Positions 12,083 to 22,992 of a stretch of DNA of 64,000 nt are shown here, piece by piece. Source of the DNA: Euryodendron excelsum (Eukaryota; Streptophyta; Magnoliopsida; Ericales; Pentaphylacaceae). The notes beneath the pieces are model-generated. The model saw only the letters and a list, made by a program, of their open reading frames with translations, was not told where the DNA came from and ran no database searches. Each line of letters starts with the position of its first letter. Position 1 is the first letter of the stretch. Location: positions 17,243,001 to 17,307,000 of the forward strand of contig CM065392.1 in NCBI GenBank assembly GCA_033060915.1. Reading direction: 5' to 3'. The translations under genes were made by a program, and so were the position numbers.

Positions 12083-12265
12083 ATGGTTGCCAATCCCGAC
12101 GAGTCATCCTCCGTTTCCCGAGAAGAAGTCAACGAGATGAGAACCAAGATCGATGAGATGTTCAAGCTCATCCAGTCCATGGTCATGAAAGAAGCTGCTT
12201 TGGCCTCGTCATCATCCACCATTTTTTCCAAAGACTCCGAACTTGCTAACCCAAGGGTTATGCTA
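12083..12265 (+). pseudogene. E0 gag N-terminus, cut by insertion of E1
   Basis: The ATG at 12083 opens about 60 codons: an acidic-serine start (MVANPDESSS), then VNEMRTKIDEMFKLIQSMVMKE. This last stretch is a probable amphipathic helix of the kind that begins Tat/Ogre gag proteins. After ANPRVM the frame runs into the LTR of E1 and stops at 12268. Gag would form the particle core. The start fits because it follows the acceptor-like CAG at 11993 by 89 bases and is the first ATG in that frame with this helix. Only the N-terminus is present; the continuation should lie beyond the right edge of the window. Confidence 0.75.
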
Positions 12266-15200
12266 TAGTTAGCACTTCTTTTTGGTCACTCGGGGATCTT
12301 CTACCCGACCGGAAGCACTCAAAAACTAACACAAGTATACCCAAGCCTAAGCCGTCTTTCCAAGTCCAATCTAATCTGTCAATCGCTTTGCGGGCCCAAT
12401 AGAGGCAGGATGACCAAAATACCCCTCGTGTATCAGTCAGTCCAACCCAGATTGGTATGTTTTCCATAAGACGATAAGTTCATTCAAATTCAAAGTCAAA
12501 TCCAGTTATCTCATCATTCGAGAAAGTTGATCCCTCATTGACAGTAAGACCATCCAATCCAGCACGGCATGATTACTGAGAAAGTTTATCCCTCGGATCG
12601 ATAAAGCCCCTTTCACACTTATCTCCGAAAAGTACCTAAGTCCCCTAGATGGAAGAGTGGTTCACTTCTAGCACTTGTTAGGTTCCAATGTAGAATGTCT
12701 GCTAATCTGGCACATTCTTTGAGAAAGCATAAACCCCTCAAGAACAAAAGACTGTCCAAGTCTGGCACGTTCTTTGAGAAAGCATAAACCCCTCAAGAAC
12801 GGAAGACCGTCTTAGTCCAGCACGACCTTCGAGAAAGTTTATCCCTCAAGGCTATAAGACCCTTTCAAGCATATCCACTGAGAAAGTACGAATTCCTTGG
12901 ACCCAAGTCCAAACAAGATTCAGACCGGTAAAGACCGACGCTTGATAGCCCGTCTCGGTGAAAAATGACCATTTTACCCGCAGTAGGCTCGTCACGTTCC
13001 TTGAGAAAGTACCAAGTCCTCGGAACTATAAGACCACCTTCCAAAACCGTCCCTAGATGGTTCGGCATGTCCAATGCCATCCAGTCAACCCCTGTCCTTT
13101 CTCGAACGTTCCCCAATCAAAATAACCATTTTGCCCCTAGGCATCCAAATGCCCTAGGAAACCACACTGACTCTGGGCATCAAACCGGCAACACCCAAGT
13201 CAACTCGGGTCAACCCAGTTAACCCCAGTCAACTCTGGTTAACCTGGTCAACCTCGGTCAATCTTGGTCAACCCTAGAATTCTCGGGATAAGGTGACCGA
13301 GATCTAGTCACTCTCTTCAACCATACCAGCTCTGGGAATCAAACCGGTAACCTTCGTGACACTTTCCAGAGTATTCCCTTCCATTTCTAGCTGAGGCCTG
13401 CCATTTGGCATCTTTCTTTATTGAACCAGAACCTCCCTGCTCCACTTCGAGTAAAGTATGACCATTGTATAGCCATGCACCACTAATAGTGGTACATAAT
13501 TCCCCAAAATCGGTTACGAATTGACCATCCCAATATCTAGCCTTTTTTTAAGCCCTTATTAAACCTCCCTGCGCCACTCTTAGTGGCGCACGATCAACTT
13601 TAAGCCATGTGGCACTCTTAGTGGCACACCACTCTCCTACTTTTGCATTATAAATACAGACCTTCCCCCTCACTGTTTTGGGTTAGAAATTCTATCTAGA
13701 AAATCTCCTTCTCTGTTCCAGACAGCTCTCGAAGCCCTCTCTCTCTCTCTCTCTTTCTTGAAGTCTCGTCGGCCGAGTCCTAGTCCGAACACCTGAAGCC
13801 CTAGCTTCCGAGCTCCATTGTAGGTTCGCCCCGCTACCCGGAGGCTTTCAAAGTCTTCCCAAGTCTAAGGCCTGAGCCTCCATCAAAGAAAGAAGAATCT
13901 CCTGTTCACTTTTTGTATTCCCCCCACTACTTGGGTTCTTCTCCCTCTGAACCTACTTGGGTTCTTCTCTTTTTTAATTTCCTATCTCTAAGCCCCCATT
14001 TCTTGTATGCTTGGAACAAGAGGACGTTAAATCCATGTCGAGAGTGAAAAAGAGAAGATTACTGATTGGGACTCTCTTTTTGGCCCTCACTTGCTTCACG
14101 ACATGGCCTTAGGACCCTTTTGCAATGTGGTGATACCTAGCCTTGTATGTTTCATGCCGTTATTATTGCTGTCATGCATTTGCATTCTCGCCATGTCTTT
14201 ACCCCTTATAACCATTTTTAAAGTAGCTTTCTCAAAACCACAATTCTAGATAGATCCTAACCCTTTTATGATTAGGGTTCTCCTAGAAAAGTATGACATT
14301 TTAAAATGGCTCCCGTTAGTTTACATTTGTTTCTTTTCAAAAATCCAGTCTAAGAATGATTTTAGTCTTTTTATGATTAGGGTTGTTTCGAGAATGTGTG
14401 ACATTCAAAACATCCTAAAAAGGTATACATTTTTTGCTTCGCTCCTTTATTTCAAAGGTACAAGCCTAAAGCGATTCTAGCCTTTCAATGGCTAGAATGG
14501 CTTTAGGCAAAGTGTGGTATTCATTTGGACGTTTAAAATCCAAGTTAGGGTTTTGTGCCCAAAAACATGTTTTCAAAAGACTCGATTTTTGAACCATTTA
14601 CAAAATTCACATTTGTTAAACCCTAGAAGTCCAATCCTAGGAAAATTTCAGTTTTGCCCACTCAAAAACCTCTCGTTTTCAAGTCAAAATCATACCTTTT
14701 CCAAACTCTCAAAATCCTTAATTTCCAAATTAATCAAAATTTCCCTTTTTCAAACTTTCCTTTTTAGAATCAATCAAATCAAAATCTTCTATTTCAAATT
14801 CCTCAAATCACTTATTTTTCAAACCTTCCAAATTTAAAACCTAAATCAGCTTCTTCCATTTTGGAAACAATCCAAACTTGCCTTTTTCAAAATTAAATCA
14901 AATCGACATTTTCAAATCAAATCTCAATATTCCTGAAAAGGAAACATTTCAAAAGTCAAATTATCTTGAAAAGGAAACATTTTCAAATAAAATCTTCTTG
15001 AAAAGGAAACATTTTCAAATTCAATCTTCCTAAAAAGGAAACATTTCAAAAATCAAATCTTCCTAGAAAGGAAACATTTTCAATGTTCAACCTTTCCTGA
15101 AAAGAAAACATTTTGAAACTTAAGCTTTCCTGAAAAGGAAACTTTCTAAAAATGGAAACTTTCTAGAAATGGAAACCCATTTCAAAATTCCAACTCTTTC

Positions 15201-15844
15201 GGACTCTTGTCCGAACTACGGTTGACTTGATCCTCCTTAAAGAGGTATGTAGGCAACCCTATATGGGGTGCGGTCACAGCTCTTTTCAAATTCCTAATTT
15301 CGTAACCATCTTTCGAATTTAATTCCCTCTTTCAAACTTTGTTTACAAAAGTTTTCTAAGTGGATAGCATTAAACATAGGTAACCGGTGAGTCATAGTTA
15401 GGTGTGTAAAAGGTGAATGGACATATAGATGCCGTAAGGGTGGGGTAGGGTGATAGTCTTAGGACATCTGCCCTATACGTAACCAACTCCGAACTTAAGA
15501 ATTTTTGTTTCAAAGACAAAAATCAAAGTCAATTTTTAAAACGAATTTCCAACATTTTTAGGATTGTTGAATAGTCCTACCTTCTAAAATCTTCTCATGA
15601 GGATGTTTTTAAAAAATACTTTTCAAAACCTAAGTTTAACCCTTGAATTTTACTCGGTGTAGATAACCTAGCACATCTTTCAATATGTTATGTGGTTACT
15701 CTATAGACCTTTTCAGAAAGCCCTAATCAATTCTATTCAAGCCCTATTGCATTCATTTTTCTAGGAGGATGAGTTCTAACGAGACAGCATCATACCATTT
15801 TCCCCCGAGCCAAGAGGGCCCAGCGTCCGGAACGGGGGGCGATA
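12266..15844 (+). repeat. E1 5' LTR (3.6 kb, distinct subfamily)
   Basis: Starts TAGTTAGCAC (expected TGTTAGCACC) and ends GGGGGCGATA. U3 has stem-loop units such as CGTTCTTTGAG..CTCAAGAACG near 12768-12802, a run of GTCAACYCNGGTYAACC repeats at 13195-13275, and three dyads before the TATA box. The downstream half is shorter than in the other LTRs: a G-poor tract with TCCTGAAAAGGAAACATTT units (14930-15180), the island GAGGTATGTAGGCAACC near 15240 and GGGTAGGGTGATAG..CTGCCCTATACG near 15440. The CCTAACT/AGTTAGG stem near 15665-15690 is largely destroyed. Confidence 0.85.
13481..13656 (+). promoter_or_regulatory. E1 LTR core promoter: three dyads and TATA box
   Basis: Three palindromes, ACCACTAATAGTGGT (about 13487), GCGCCACTCTTAGTGGCGC (about 13571) and GTGGCACTCTTAGTGGCAC (about 13608), lead to TATAAATA at 13649-13656. 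All have the core CCACT-N3/4-AGTGG with matching changes in the two arms. Confidence 0.75.
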
Positions 15845-15847
15845 GCT

Positions 15848-15865
15848 TGGCAACTCTACTGGGGA
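15848..15865 (+). other. E1 primer-binding site
   Basis: TGGCAACTCTACTGGGGA begins three bases after the LTR. It differs from the E2 site by two transitions. Confidence 0.85.
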
Positions 15866-17262
15866 CAATTTGAGCGTTAGGTCTATGTCATGTCCAATCA
15901 CCTTTTACTCACTTTAAGTTCACCAGTTACCTTGTTTCATTATATCCGCCTTCTAAGCTTTTCAAATTTCTAATTTTCTCAAAATGGTCTTTGTTTTGCA
16001 AAAAGTCAAACATTGCATTCATTACATGCTTTTGCATTGTTCATACATTATACTTTATTTTGCATTTGAGTTCCTCAAAAAGTACTAACTCTGTGCATTT
16101 GTTTTGTAGGTGAACCCTTATTTACATTTTAATTTATGCTTATAAACTGCCATGTATGTTATGTATGACAGGATGTATGGGAGTTGTTAGGCTCTTTGCT
16201 CTAATTTCCAAAATCATACACACACTTTCATATGCATTTTCATGGAATATTGACACTAGTTACTACCTTCTAGTTAGAAGAGGGAATAATACATTAACTG
16301 TTGATGGTAGGCAGATGTGTCACCTAACCAAAGGTCTTTAGATAGTTTCCCCGCTCAGATCACCAACCTATAATGGCACCACCCCGGGAAGAGGGCCTAG
16401 TTTTGAAGATCTAGGAGCCGAGCTAGGTTTGAAGATCTAGGAGTTGAGCTTTTTAGGAAGCATTAGTGGCCCTCAACCTCATGTTCATATGGCACCCATG
16501 CATAGCCGAACCTCTACCCAATTTAAGGCATGTATCTTTTCCAAAACCAAGGAAGAAAGAGCGACTGCTTTTCAATTTCCTTATTCTTGTTGTTATTATG
16601 CTTACATATATGAATGCTTTGTTATCAATATCTTGTCATTCATGCTATTAAATTGCTCATGCATATGTAATCATCCCAAGATAAGAGTTCCAAAGTAACT
16701 CAAGCCACTTGCACTCCATGCATATGATCAACCTCCACGACAATAGCCCACGAGCCAATCTCAAATCATAAGCCTACCTAATTCTTAAGGGTTCCAAACC
16801 CTATGGCTCATGTCATGCATCCAAGAATCATTTCATAAGAGAGGCCGTAATCCCTCTCACTCATGTAGATAAGGTTACCACAAGACAAGGGGCAATCCAG
16901 AGACAAGGTTATTCAATGACCTCCCAATATCAACAAGGCGAAACCGAAGACTCAAAAAGTAGTTTAAGTAGATAGGTGGAAAGTCCCATAGAAAATGTTC
17001 CCTTCCCCCAATCTATGTAATTTCAGCTTTCTATCTCAAAAGAAATAAAATCGCTCTTCCTGTTTCCCTTGAATAAATGGTTATATAGAATGAATGAAGC
17101 AGGCACAGGTATGGTATCTGTATACATGGGCAATCCCTTATCTCCAAAATGAGCCTTAGCATCATACTTAAATCCTAACAAGTAAGGACCCCTCTAGGAC
17201 ATACATTACATAGAAAATTTCAAAAATACTGTACTGAATGCCGATCTCTCTTTCCTTACAAG
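15866..17262 (+). other. E1 untranslated leader
   Basis: Noncoding. It aligns with the E0 and E2 leaders: TTGTTTTGTAG|GTGAAC at 16110, the block GGCAGATGTGTCACC..CCGCTCAGATCACCAACC near 16311-16365 followed by AATGGCACCACC, a CAAGGGGCAAT block near 16887, and an acceptor-like TCTCTCTTTCCTTACAAG ending at 17262, where the expected CAG is AAG. Confidence 0.65.
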
Positions 17263-17263
17263 A

Positions 17264-17947
17264 TAAATAAAGGCAGGAGAGGAACTTTTAGACAGCCTAG
17301 TTAGCAGTGGGGAAACTATTGACAGATCATCTTTGCTTCTAGAAGTAGTCCTTCGACTGAAAAGAATGTTACCACCAAACAGTGAAAAGTGAGACCCAAA
17401 CACTAATGCAACTGCAAATCACCCACACAGAATCTTCGTTCCTAATGGTACACCTTTTCCGGTAAGGGTCTGAGGACCTAAAAGCCAAAACTTGCACCTC
17501 ATCACTATCCAATCCCAATAAATTGATCTAGACCTAACTTTTGGAGCCACCTCTCGCTCTTCATACTTTCACATCATCCTTACCCTGCTGCCAAAACATG
17601 AACCCATGGTCGCAATGACTGGGTTTACATCCTAAACTAGTGCCAGAAAAGCCCTGCGGCCTAACCAACCATTTCTCCTACAGAGTATTCCGCCACTGCC
17701 CTTCATACTACCCATAATAACTACCCCGACAATAAAGCCTGAACCAGTCCCTGACACTTCCTCTACAAAGGTGGTTATGCTTGTTATGACCTAAATGCCC
17801 ATTGCAAGCCTCCACCATGTCCCATGGAACTACTCTCCAGCCATGCCTCAGAAAATCGAAGAACTAGTGTATGAAATAAGTGGAATAACCAAATCTGGGC
17901 GTTGTTATACATCCGCCGAGGTAGAAGGAAAAAGGAAAAGTAAAGGC
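17264..17947 (+). pseudogene. E1 gag (short, several stops), left part of the split gag-pol
   Basis: One frame runs from just after the leader acceptor-like site to 17947. It includes a leucine-rich LLLEVVLRLKRM, a proline-rich middle (LQSIPPLPFILPI near 17665) and, near 17853-17947, QKIEELVYEISGITKSGRCYTSAE. The last stretch matches the known gag/protease junction of Tat-type elements, where an R.GRC(Y/F)xPE-like motif ends gag. Five stop codons interrupt it. At about 230 codons gag is short, and I see no zinc knuckle (CX2H..GH..C), which E2 still has, so an internal deletion is likely. The frame resumes without shift at 56670 after E2, the duplicated AAGGC being counted once. Confidence 0.7.
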
Positions 17948-20446
17948 TGTAAGCACCCCATTTTTGACCACTCGGCAGTCTACAGCCCGTCCAGACTTGT
18001 AGTCAAGTCAATATGGACGTATTTCGATTGAAATCAATTCTCTAAGTCTAATCCTGTCTATTCATCGCTTCGCGGGCCCCGCCAAGCCCAATAGAGGCAA
18101 AATGACCAAAATGCCCCTAGGGGCATTGTTCGGTCCAGTTCCAACAGGCGCGTCTTTCCGAAGACGGTAAGTCCCCTTTCTAATTCCAAATCAGGCACGT
18201 CTTTCCAGATACGGTAAGTCCCCTTTTCAATTCCAAATTAGGCACATCTTTTCGAAGACAGTAAGTCCCCTTTCCAATTCTAATTCCAATCCCTCTCTCG
18301 AGACAGTTGATTCCTCGAGACAGTAATTCCATCCAATCCAACATGTTTTTCAAAGAAAATCTCTTTGGGATTGTAAGTCCCATTTAAACCTGTCGACCGG
18401 GACGAGACCCCAAGTCCCCTAGATGGTAGAACGGTCCACCTTTGGCACCTGCTAGCCCGCCAATGCAGAAATGTCTGTTTAGGCACGCCTTTTGAGAAAG
18501 TTGATTCTCAGGCGCTAAGCCCCTTTAGTAGCTTCTCAAGATCAGGCAGTCTCAGGAATGATCGCGAACTGTCAGGGTAGCAGAAATACTTGCAAACATT
18601 GCAACCGTCAGAGTAGCGAAAATAGTCGTAAACAGGTTGATATAGGGAATTGCCAACAAACCACTATATCACGGGACTACCGTCAGAGTGGCAAAAACAC
18701 TCAAAACCCAGGTCAACATCAGTGCCTGCTAGCCCACTCCGGTGAAAAATGACTAAACTGCCCTTAGGGCCATTTTCCAGCACGTTTCTCAAGAGCACAC
18801 CTAAGTCCTCAGAACGATAAGTCCACCCTTCCTAGATCATCCCAGAGATGATCCGGCATGATTAGGTGCCCTCCAGTCAATTTGGGGTCAATTCCGAGAC
18901 TTTTCGGTCAAGATGACCATTTTGCCCCTAGGCATCCGAACGCCCCGGGAATCACACCGGCCTTGGGTATCATACCGGTAACTTCCCGAGAATGCCTCCT
19001 ACATTATTCTCAATTTTTCTTTACCTTTCCAGATCATTCCGAGTCAGTTTTGGCAAACCCGGTGCAAAGTGACCGTTTTGCCCCTAGTGGGCCGGTCACC
19101 TTTTCCGACCACACCGGCTCTGGGTATCAAACCGAAAACCTTTGAAAAAATTCTAAATAATGTTTCCATATTTCAAGTCTTTTTTTTTTAGGACATTTCG
19201 AGTCCGTCCCAGCAACTTTTTTGTCCGGTTGACCGTTTTGCCCTTAATGGCCCAGTCAACCCTTCTGACACATCCTATCCTCATTTTTCAAGTCAAATAC
19301 CTCCGGGACACTGTTCTAAGTGTTCCCACCATTTCTCAGCCTTCTGGGCCATTCCCGGTCCCTTAAATCATTCCCAGAATTTTTGGAGTTACTCCTAGTG
19401 AAACTAGGCTAAAAATTGCATGGTAATCATTAGTACAGGCGCCCAAATCTTCCCAATATACGTTGCTTGCTAGCCTTAAAACTTTCCTAACTGGTTGGCG
19501 CCACTACTAGTGGCACCAAGCCAAGAAATGGCCTGGTGCCACTCCTAGTGGCACCAAGAGGAAATTTGGCCTGGCGCCACTACAACAGGCGCCGAGTCTA
19601 TCATATCTCTATAAATACAGAGCCTCTTCTAGCGTGAAGGAGGTTCGCAAACACAATCTGAAAACCCTAATATTTGATATACAGAGCTCGTAGCCTCCCT
19701 AAACCCTAGCTTCCCTAGGTTTTTCAAACCCTAGCCACCATACACCAAACCCTAGCCTCTTATATACTCTTATACTCCTATACACTTATACACTAGCCTC
19801 CAACCCTCCATCGAAGGCTTGAATTCCAGCAAATACAAGCTTTAAAGATCAAAGACAAGACCGAAGAAAAGCAAGGTGCGCAAGGCCAAGCGAAATAAAT
19901 AAGACATACGATAGGTTTTCTCTTTTTAGTTTCTGCACTTCCCCCTCTCTCTTCTCCCTCCTAACCCACTTGGGTTTTCTTTATTTTAATCCCCCATCTT
20001 CTTCCCCCCTTTCTTTGCATGCTTGAAATAAGGGGATTCCTGGTCCATGTATAGGATTAGACTATTGGAGGGTCACCGTGTCAGGGGCTTTCTTTTAGTC
20101 TAACTGGAGACCACGTGGGTTCGGCCCCCTTGATTATGTGGTGAAGCCTTAACCTTGCATGTTCACGACCCCAATTTGCATTGTGCATATTATTATCTTG
20201 CATTCTTCCAAAAATTGTTTTCAAACTTGTTTTCAAAGCTTGCATTAAACTTGTTTTCAAAATTTCATCAAAATCTCTTTTTTCAAAACTTGTTTTCAAA
20301 ATCACAATCCTAGGGTGATTCTAACCTTTCCATGGTTAGGATTGCTTTAGGAAAGTGTTACATTTAAAGTAACCGATATGGTCTATATTTTCAACTCCTT
20401 GTTGTTTTTAAAACTACTTTCAGAAGTGGTTCTAACCTTCTTATGA
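17948..20446 (+). repeat. E2 5' LTR, left segment
   Basis: Full U3 and the start of R. It contains GTCTTTCCGAAGAC-GGTAAG stem-loop units (18150-18270), CTGAGAA-type stems, GAGTRGC..YACTC units (18575-18695) and two or three copies of the 157-bp CCGGCTCTGGGTATC repeat. Promoter and CT-rich leader come next. It stops at 20446 in CTTCTTATG. About 105 bases found in the 3' LTR after this point (from about 44332 to 44430) are missing; the LTR resumes at 31958. Confidence 0.85.
19496..19617 (+). promoter_or_regulatory. E2 5' LTR core promoter: dyads and TATA box
   Basis: Dyads GGCGCCACT..AGTGGCACC, GGTGCCACT-CCT-AGTGGCACC (perfect) and GGCGCC..GGCGCC (about 19574-19594) lead to TATAAATA at 19610-19617. 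Transcription probably starts about 30 bases further on, at the border of the CT-rich leader. Confidence 0.75.
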
Positions 20447-21599
20447 TTTGCCCCTGTATGCAGATTCCTTACCGTCAAGTAGAAACTTTCAGCCATCCAT
20501 GCATTCATTCATAAAAGTAAAAACAATACATTGAATTTTGGGTTTAAGATACAAAAGGACTAAAATAAATTTTAATAGGGGGAGGGGGAACATTTTCCTT
20601 TGGACTTCCACCTATCTACTTTTACAAAGGAAAACCCTAAATTACTCTTGAGTCTTCGAATTCACCTTCCTTGGATTCGATGTCAAGGAGGTCGCTGAGA
20701 GACCTTACTGATGGGTTGCCCCTTGTCTTCTTCGCAATCCAATCTCCATGAGCATAGAGGGATTGGGGCCCCTCTTATGGAATGAATTGAGATGCATGCA
20801 ATGAGTCCTTAGGGTTATGCGGGAACCCTTAGGGTTTGGGTAGGTTTAATGCAAGGGAGAGTGACCTTGGTGTCACTCTCAATGGGTTGATCATATACAT
20901 GAGAATGCAGTGACTTGAGTTACTTGGAACTCTTGTCTTGACATGGAATATTGAATGCATGAATATAGGTATGCAAAGAGTATAAGGAAAGAGGATGCAA
21001 CAGCAAGGTAAACGTGCATGCAAGAGCAGTTAGACAGTTATTATAACAATAAGAATACAGGCATTATAACAACAGAAATAAACAAGTATAAATGAAAGTA
21101 AGAGCAGTCGCCCTTTCCTCTGTGATTTTGAAAACGGTACTCGTGTCTTAAATCCGGCAGAGGTTCGGCTATGCATGGTATCTATATGAGTATGAGGTTG
21201 AGGGTTGACTAATACGTCCTAAAAGGGCTCGGTCCTCGAATCTTCAAACCTAGGCCCACTCCCCGAGGTGGTGCCATGATCGGTTGGTGGTCCGAGCGGG
21301 GGAACCATCAAGAGGCCATAGGCAAAGAAATTGACACAGCATCTTGCTGTAAGCACCCCATTTTAGACCGCTTGGCAGTCTACACTCCGTCTAGACTTAT
21401 TTTCAAGTCATTGTGGGTGTATTCCAATCGAAACCAACTCTCTAAGTCCAAATCTCGTGTGTCCATCACTTTGTGGGCCCATCAAGCCCAAATAGAAGCA
21501 AAATGACCAAAATGCCCTTAGGGGCATCGTCCTTTTCTTTCCGATTCCAGCCCCTCTCTCGAGACAGTTGATTCCTTGAGACGGTAAATCTATTCCAAT

Positions 21600-21995
21600 C
21601 CAGGCACGTCTTTTCGAAGACGGTAAGTCCCCTTTCCAATCCCACTCTCGAGACAGTTTATTCCTCGAGACAGTTCCAAGCAGGCATGTCTTTTCGAAGA
21701 CGATAAGTCCCCTTTCCAATCCTACTCTCGAGACAGTTTATTCCTCGAGACGATTCCAATCAGACACGTCTTTTCGAAGACGGTAAGTCCCCTTTCCAAT
21801 CCCTCTCTCGAGACAGTTTATTCCTCGAGACGGTTCCAATCCAGGCACGTCTTTTCGAAAACGGTAAGACCCCTTTCCAATCCCTCTCTCGGGACAGTTT
21901 ATTCCTTGAGACGGTTCCAATCCAGGCACGTCTTTTCGAAGAAGATAAGTCCCCTTTCCAATCCCTCTCTCGAGACAGTTTGTTCCTCGAGACGG
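21600..21995 (+). repeat. 80-81-bp tandem array of stem-loop units, five copies
   Basis: CAYGTCTTTTCGAA starts at 21605, 21685, 21765, 21846 and 21927. Each unit holds a 5-bp stem with TTCG loop (GTCTT-TTCG-AAGAC), then GGTAAGTCCCC, then two CTCGAGACRG motifs 16-17 bases apart. The same units appear in E3 (about 31480-31790), S3 (about 55430-55930) and S4 (46668-46822) with different copy numbers. Confidence 0.9.
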
Positions 21996-22984
21996 TCTGA
22001 GTAGTGAAAATGCTCACAACTGTTAGAGTAGTGGAAATACTCACAAATAGGTTGATATAAGGAATTGCCAACAAACCCCTGTGTTATGACGACCGCTGTC
22101 AAAGTGACGGAAACACTCAAAACCCAAGTCAACACCAGTGTCTGTTAGCCCACTTCGATGAAAAATGACCAAACTGCCCTTTGGACCTTTTCTGAGACTT
22201 TTCGGTCAAGATGACCATTTCGCCCCTAGGCATCCGAATGCCCCGGGAACCACACCGGCTCTGAGTATCAAACTGGTAATCTCCTGAGATTGCTTCTTAT
22301 AGTATTCTCAACCTTCCTTTACCTTTCTGGATCATTTCGAGTCAGTTTTGGCCAACCCGGTACAAAATGACCGTTTTGCCCTTGGTGGGTTGGTCTCCTT
22401 TTTGGACCACACCGGCTCTGGGTATCAAACCGGTAACCTTCTGAGACTACTTTTTATAGTATTCTCAATCTTCCTTTATCTTTCCGGATCATTCCGAGTC
22501 AGTTCTGGCAAACCTAGTGCAAAAATGACCGTTTTGCCCCTGGTGGGCCGGTCTCATTTTCCGACCACGCCGGCTTTGGGAATCAAGCCGGCAACCTCTG
22601 GGAGCATTTTGAATAATGTTTCCCGATCTTAAGTCTTCTTCCGGGACAGTCCGAGTCTGTCCCAGCAGTTTCCGGTCCGATTGACCGTTTTGCCCCTAAA
22701 GGCCTGGTCAACCCTTCCAACATATCCTATCCTCATTTTTCAAATCAAATACCTCCGGGACACTATTTTAAGTGTTCCTGCTCTTTTCTGGCCTTCTGAG
22801 TCATTCTCGGCTTCTTCAAATCCTTCCCGGACTTTCCAGAGTCACTCCTAGTGAAGCTAGGCTAAAAATTGCATGGTGGTCACTAGTACAGGTGCCCAAT
22901 TCTAGTCAAAAATACGTTGCTTGCCGACCTTAAACATTTCCTAAATGGCTGGCGCCACTAGTAGTGGCGCTATTGTGTAACCTC

Positions 22985-22992
22985 TATAAATA
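22985..22992 (+). promoter_or_regulatory. S2 TATA box
   Basis: TATAAATA follows GGCGCCACTAGTAGTGGCGC by only 15 bases. The second and third dyads seen in E2 are missing here, so this is a shortened promoter. Confidence 0.75.

Larger units (their letters stand above)
1072..12265 (+). mobile_element. E0: Ogre/Tat-like LTR retrotransposon, 5' part only
   Basis: The sequence shows a TGTAAGCACC LTR start at 1072, an LTR end GACA at 10492, a primer-binding site two bases later, a 1.6-kb leader and an ORF beginning at 12083 that reads like a Tat/Ogre gag N-terminus. Without the nested solo LTR (1896-6733) the LTR is about 4.6 kb. The element is interrupted in gag at about 12265 by E1; the rest of gag, pol and the 3' LTR must lie beyond the right edge of the window if they survive. 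It is the outermost Ogre-like element here and one of the oldest insertions. Confidence 0.85.

Noticed and set aside
14514..14837. ORFs of 80-110 codons rich in Phe, Gln, Ser, Asn and Lys in the U5 tracts (also 25554, 50474, 51591, 63506)
   Set aside because: They arise because the G-poor tract rarely makes stop codons in one frame; composition is low-complexity and not conserved as protein.
12083..17947. Host protein-coding genes between the elements
   Set aside because: Every stretch could be assigned to an LTR, leader, gag, pol or spacer by similarity to another copy in the window; no host-like exon was seen.
21600..21995. CRISPR-like regular repeats
   Set aside because: The 80-bp units are contiguous, with no unique spacers, and they lie in a plant LTR.
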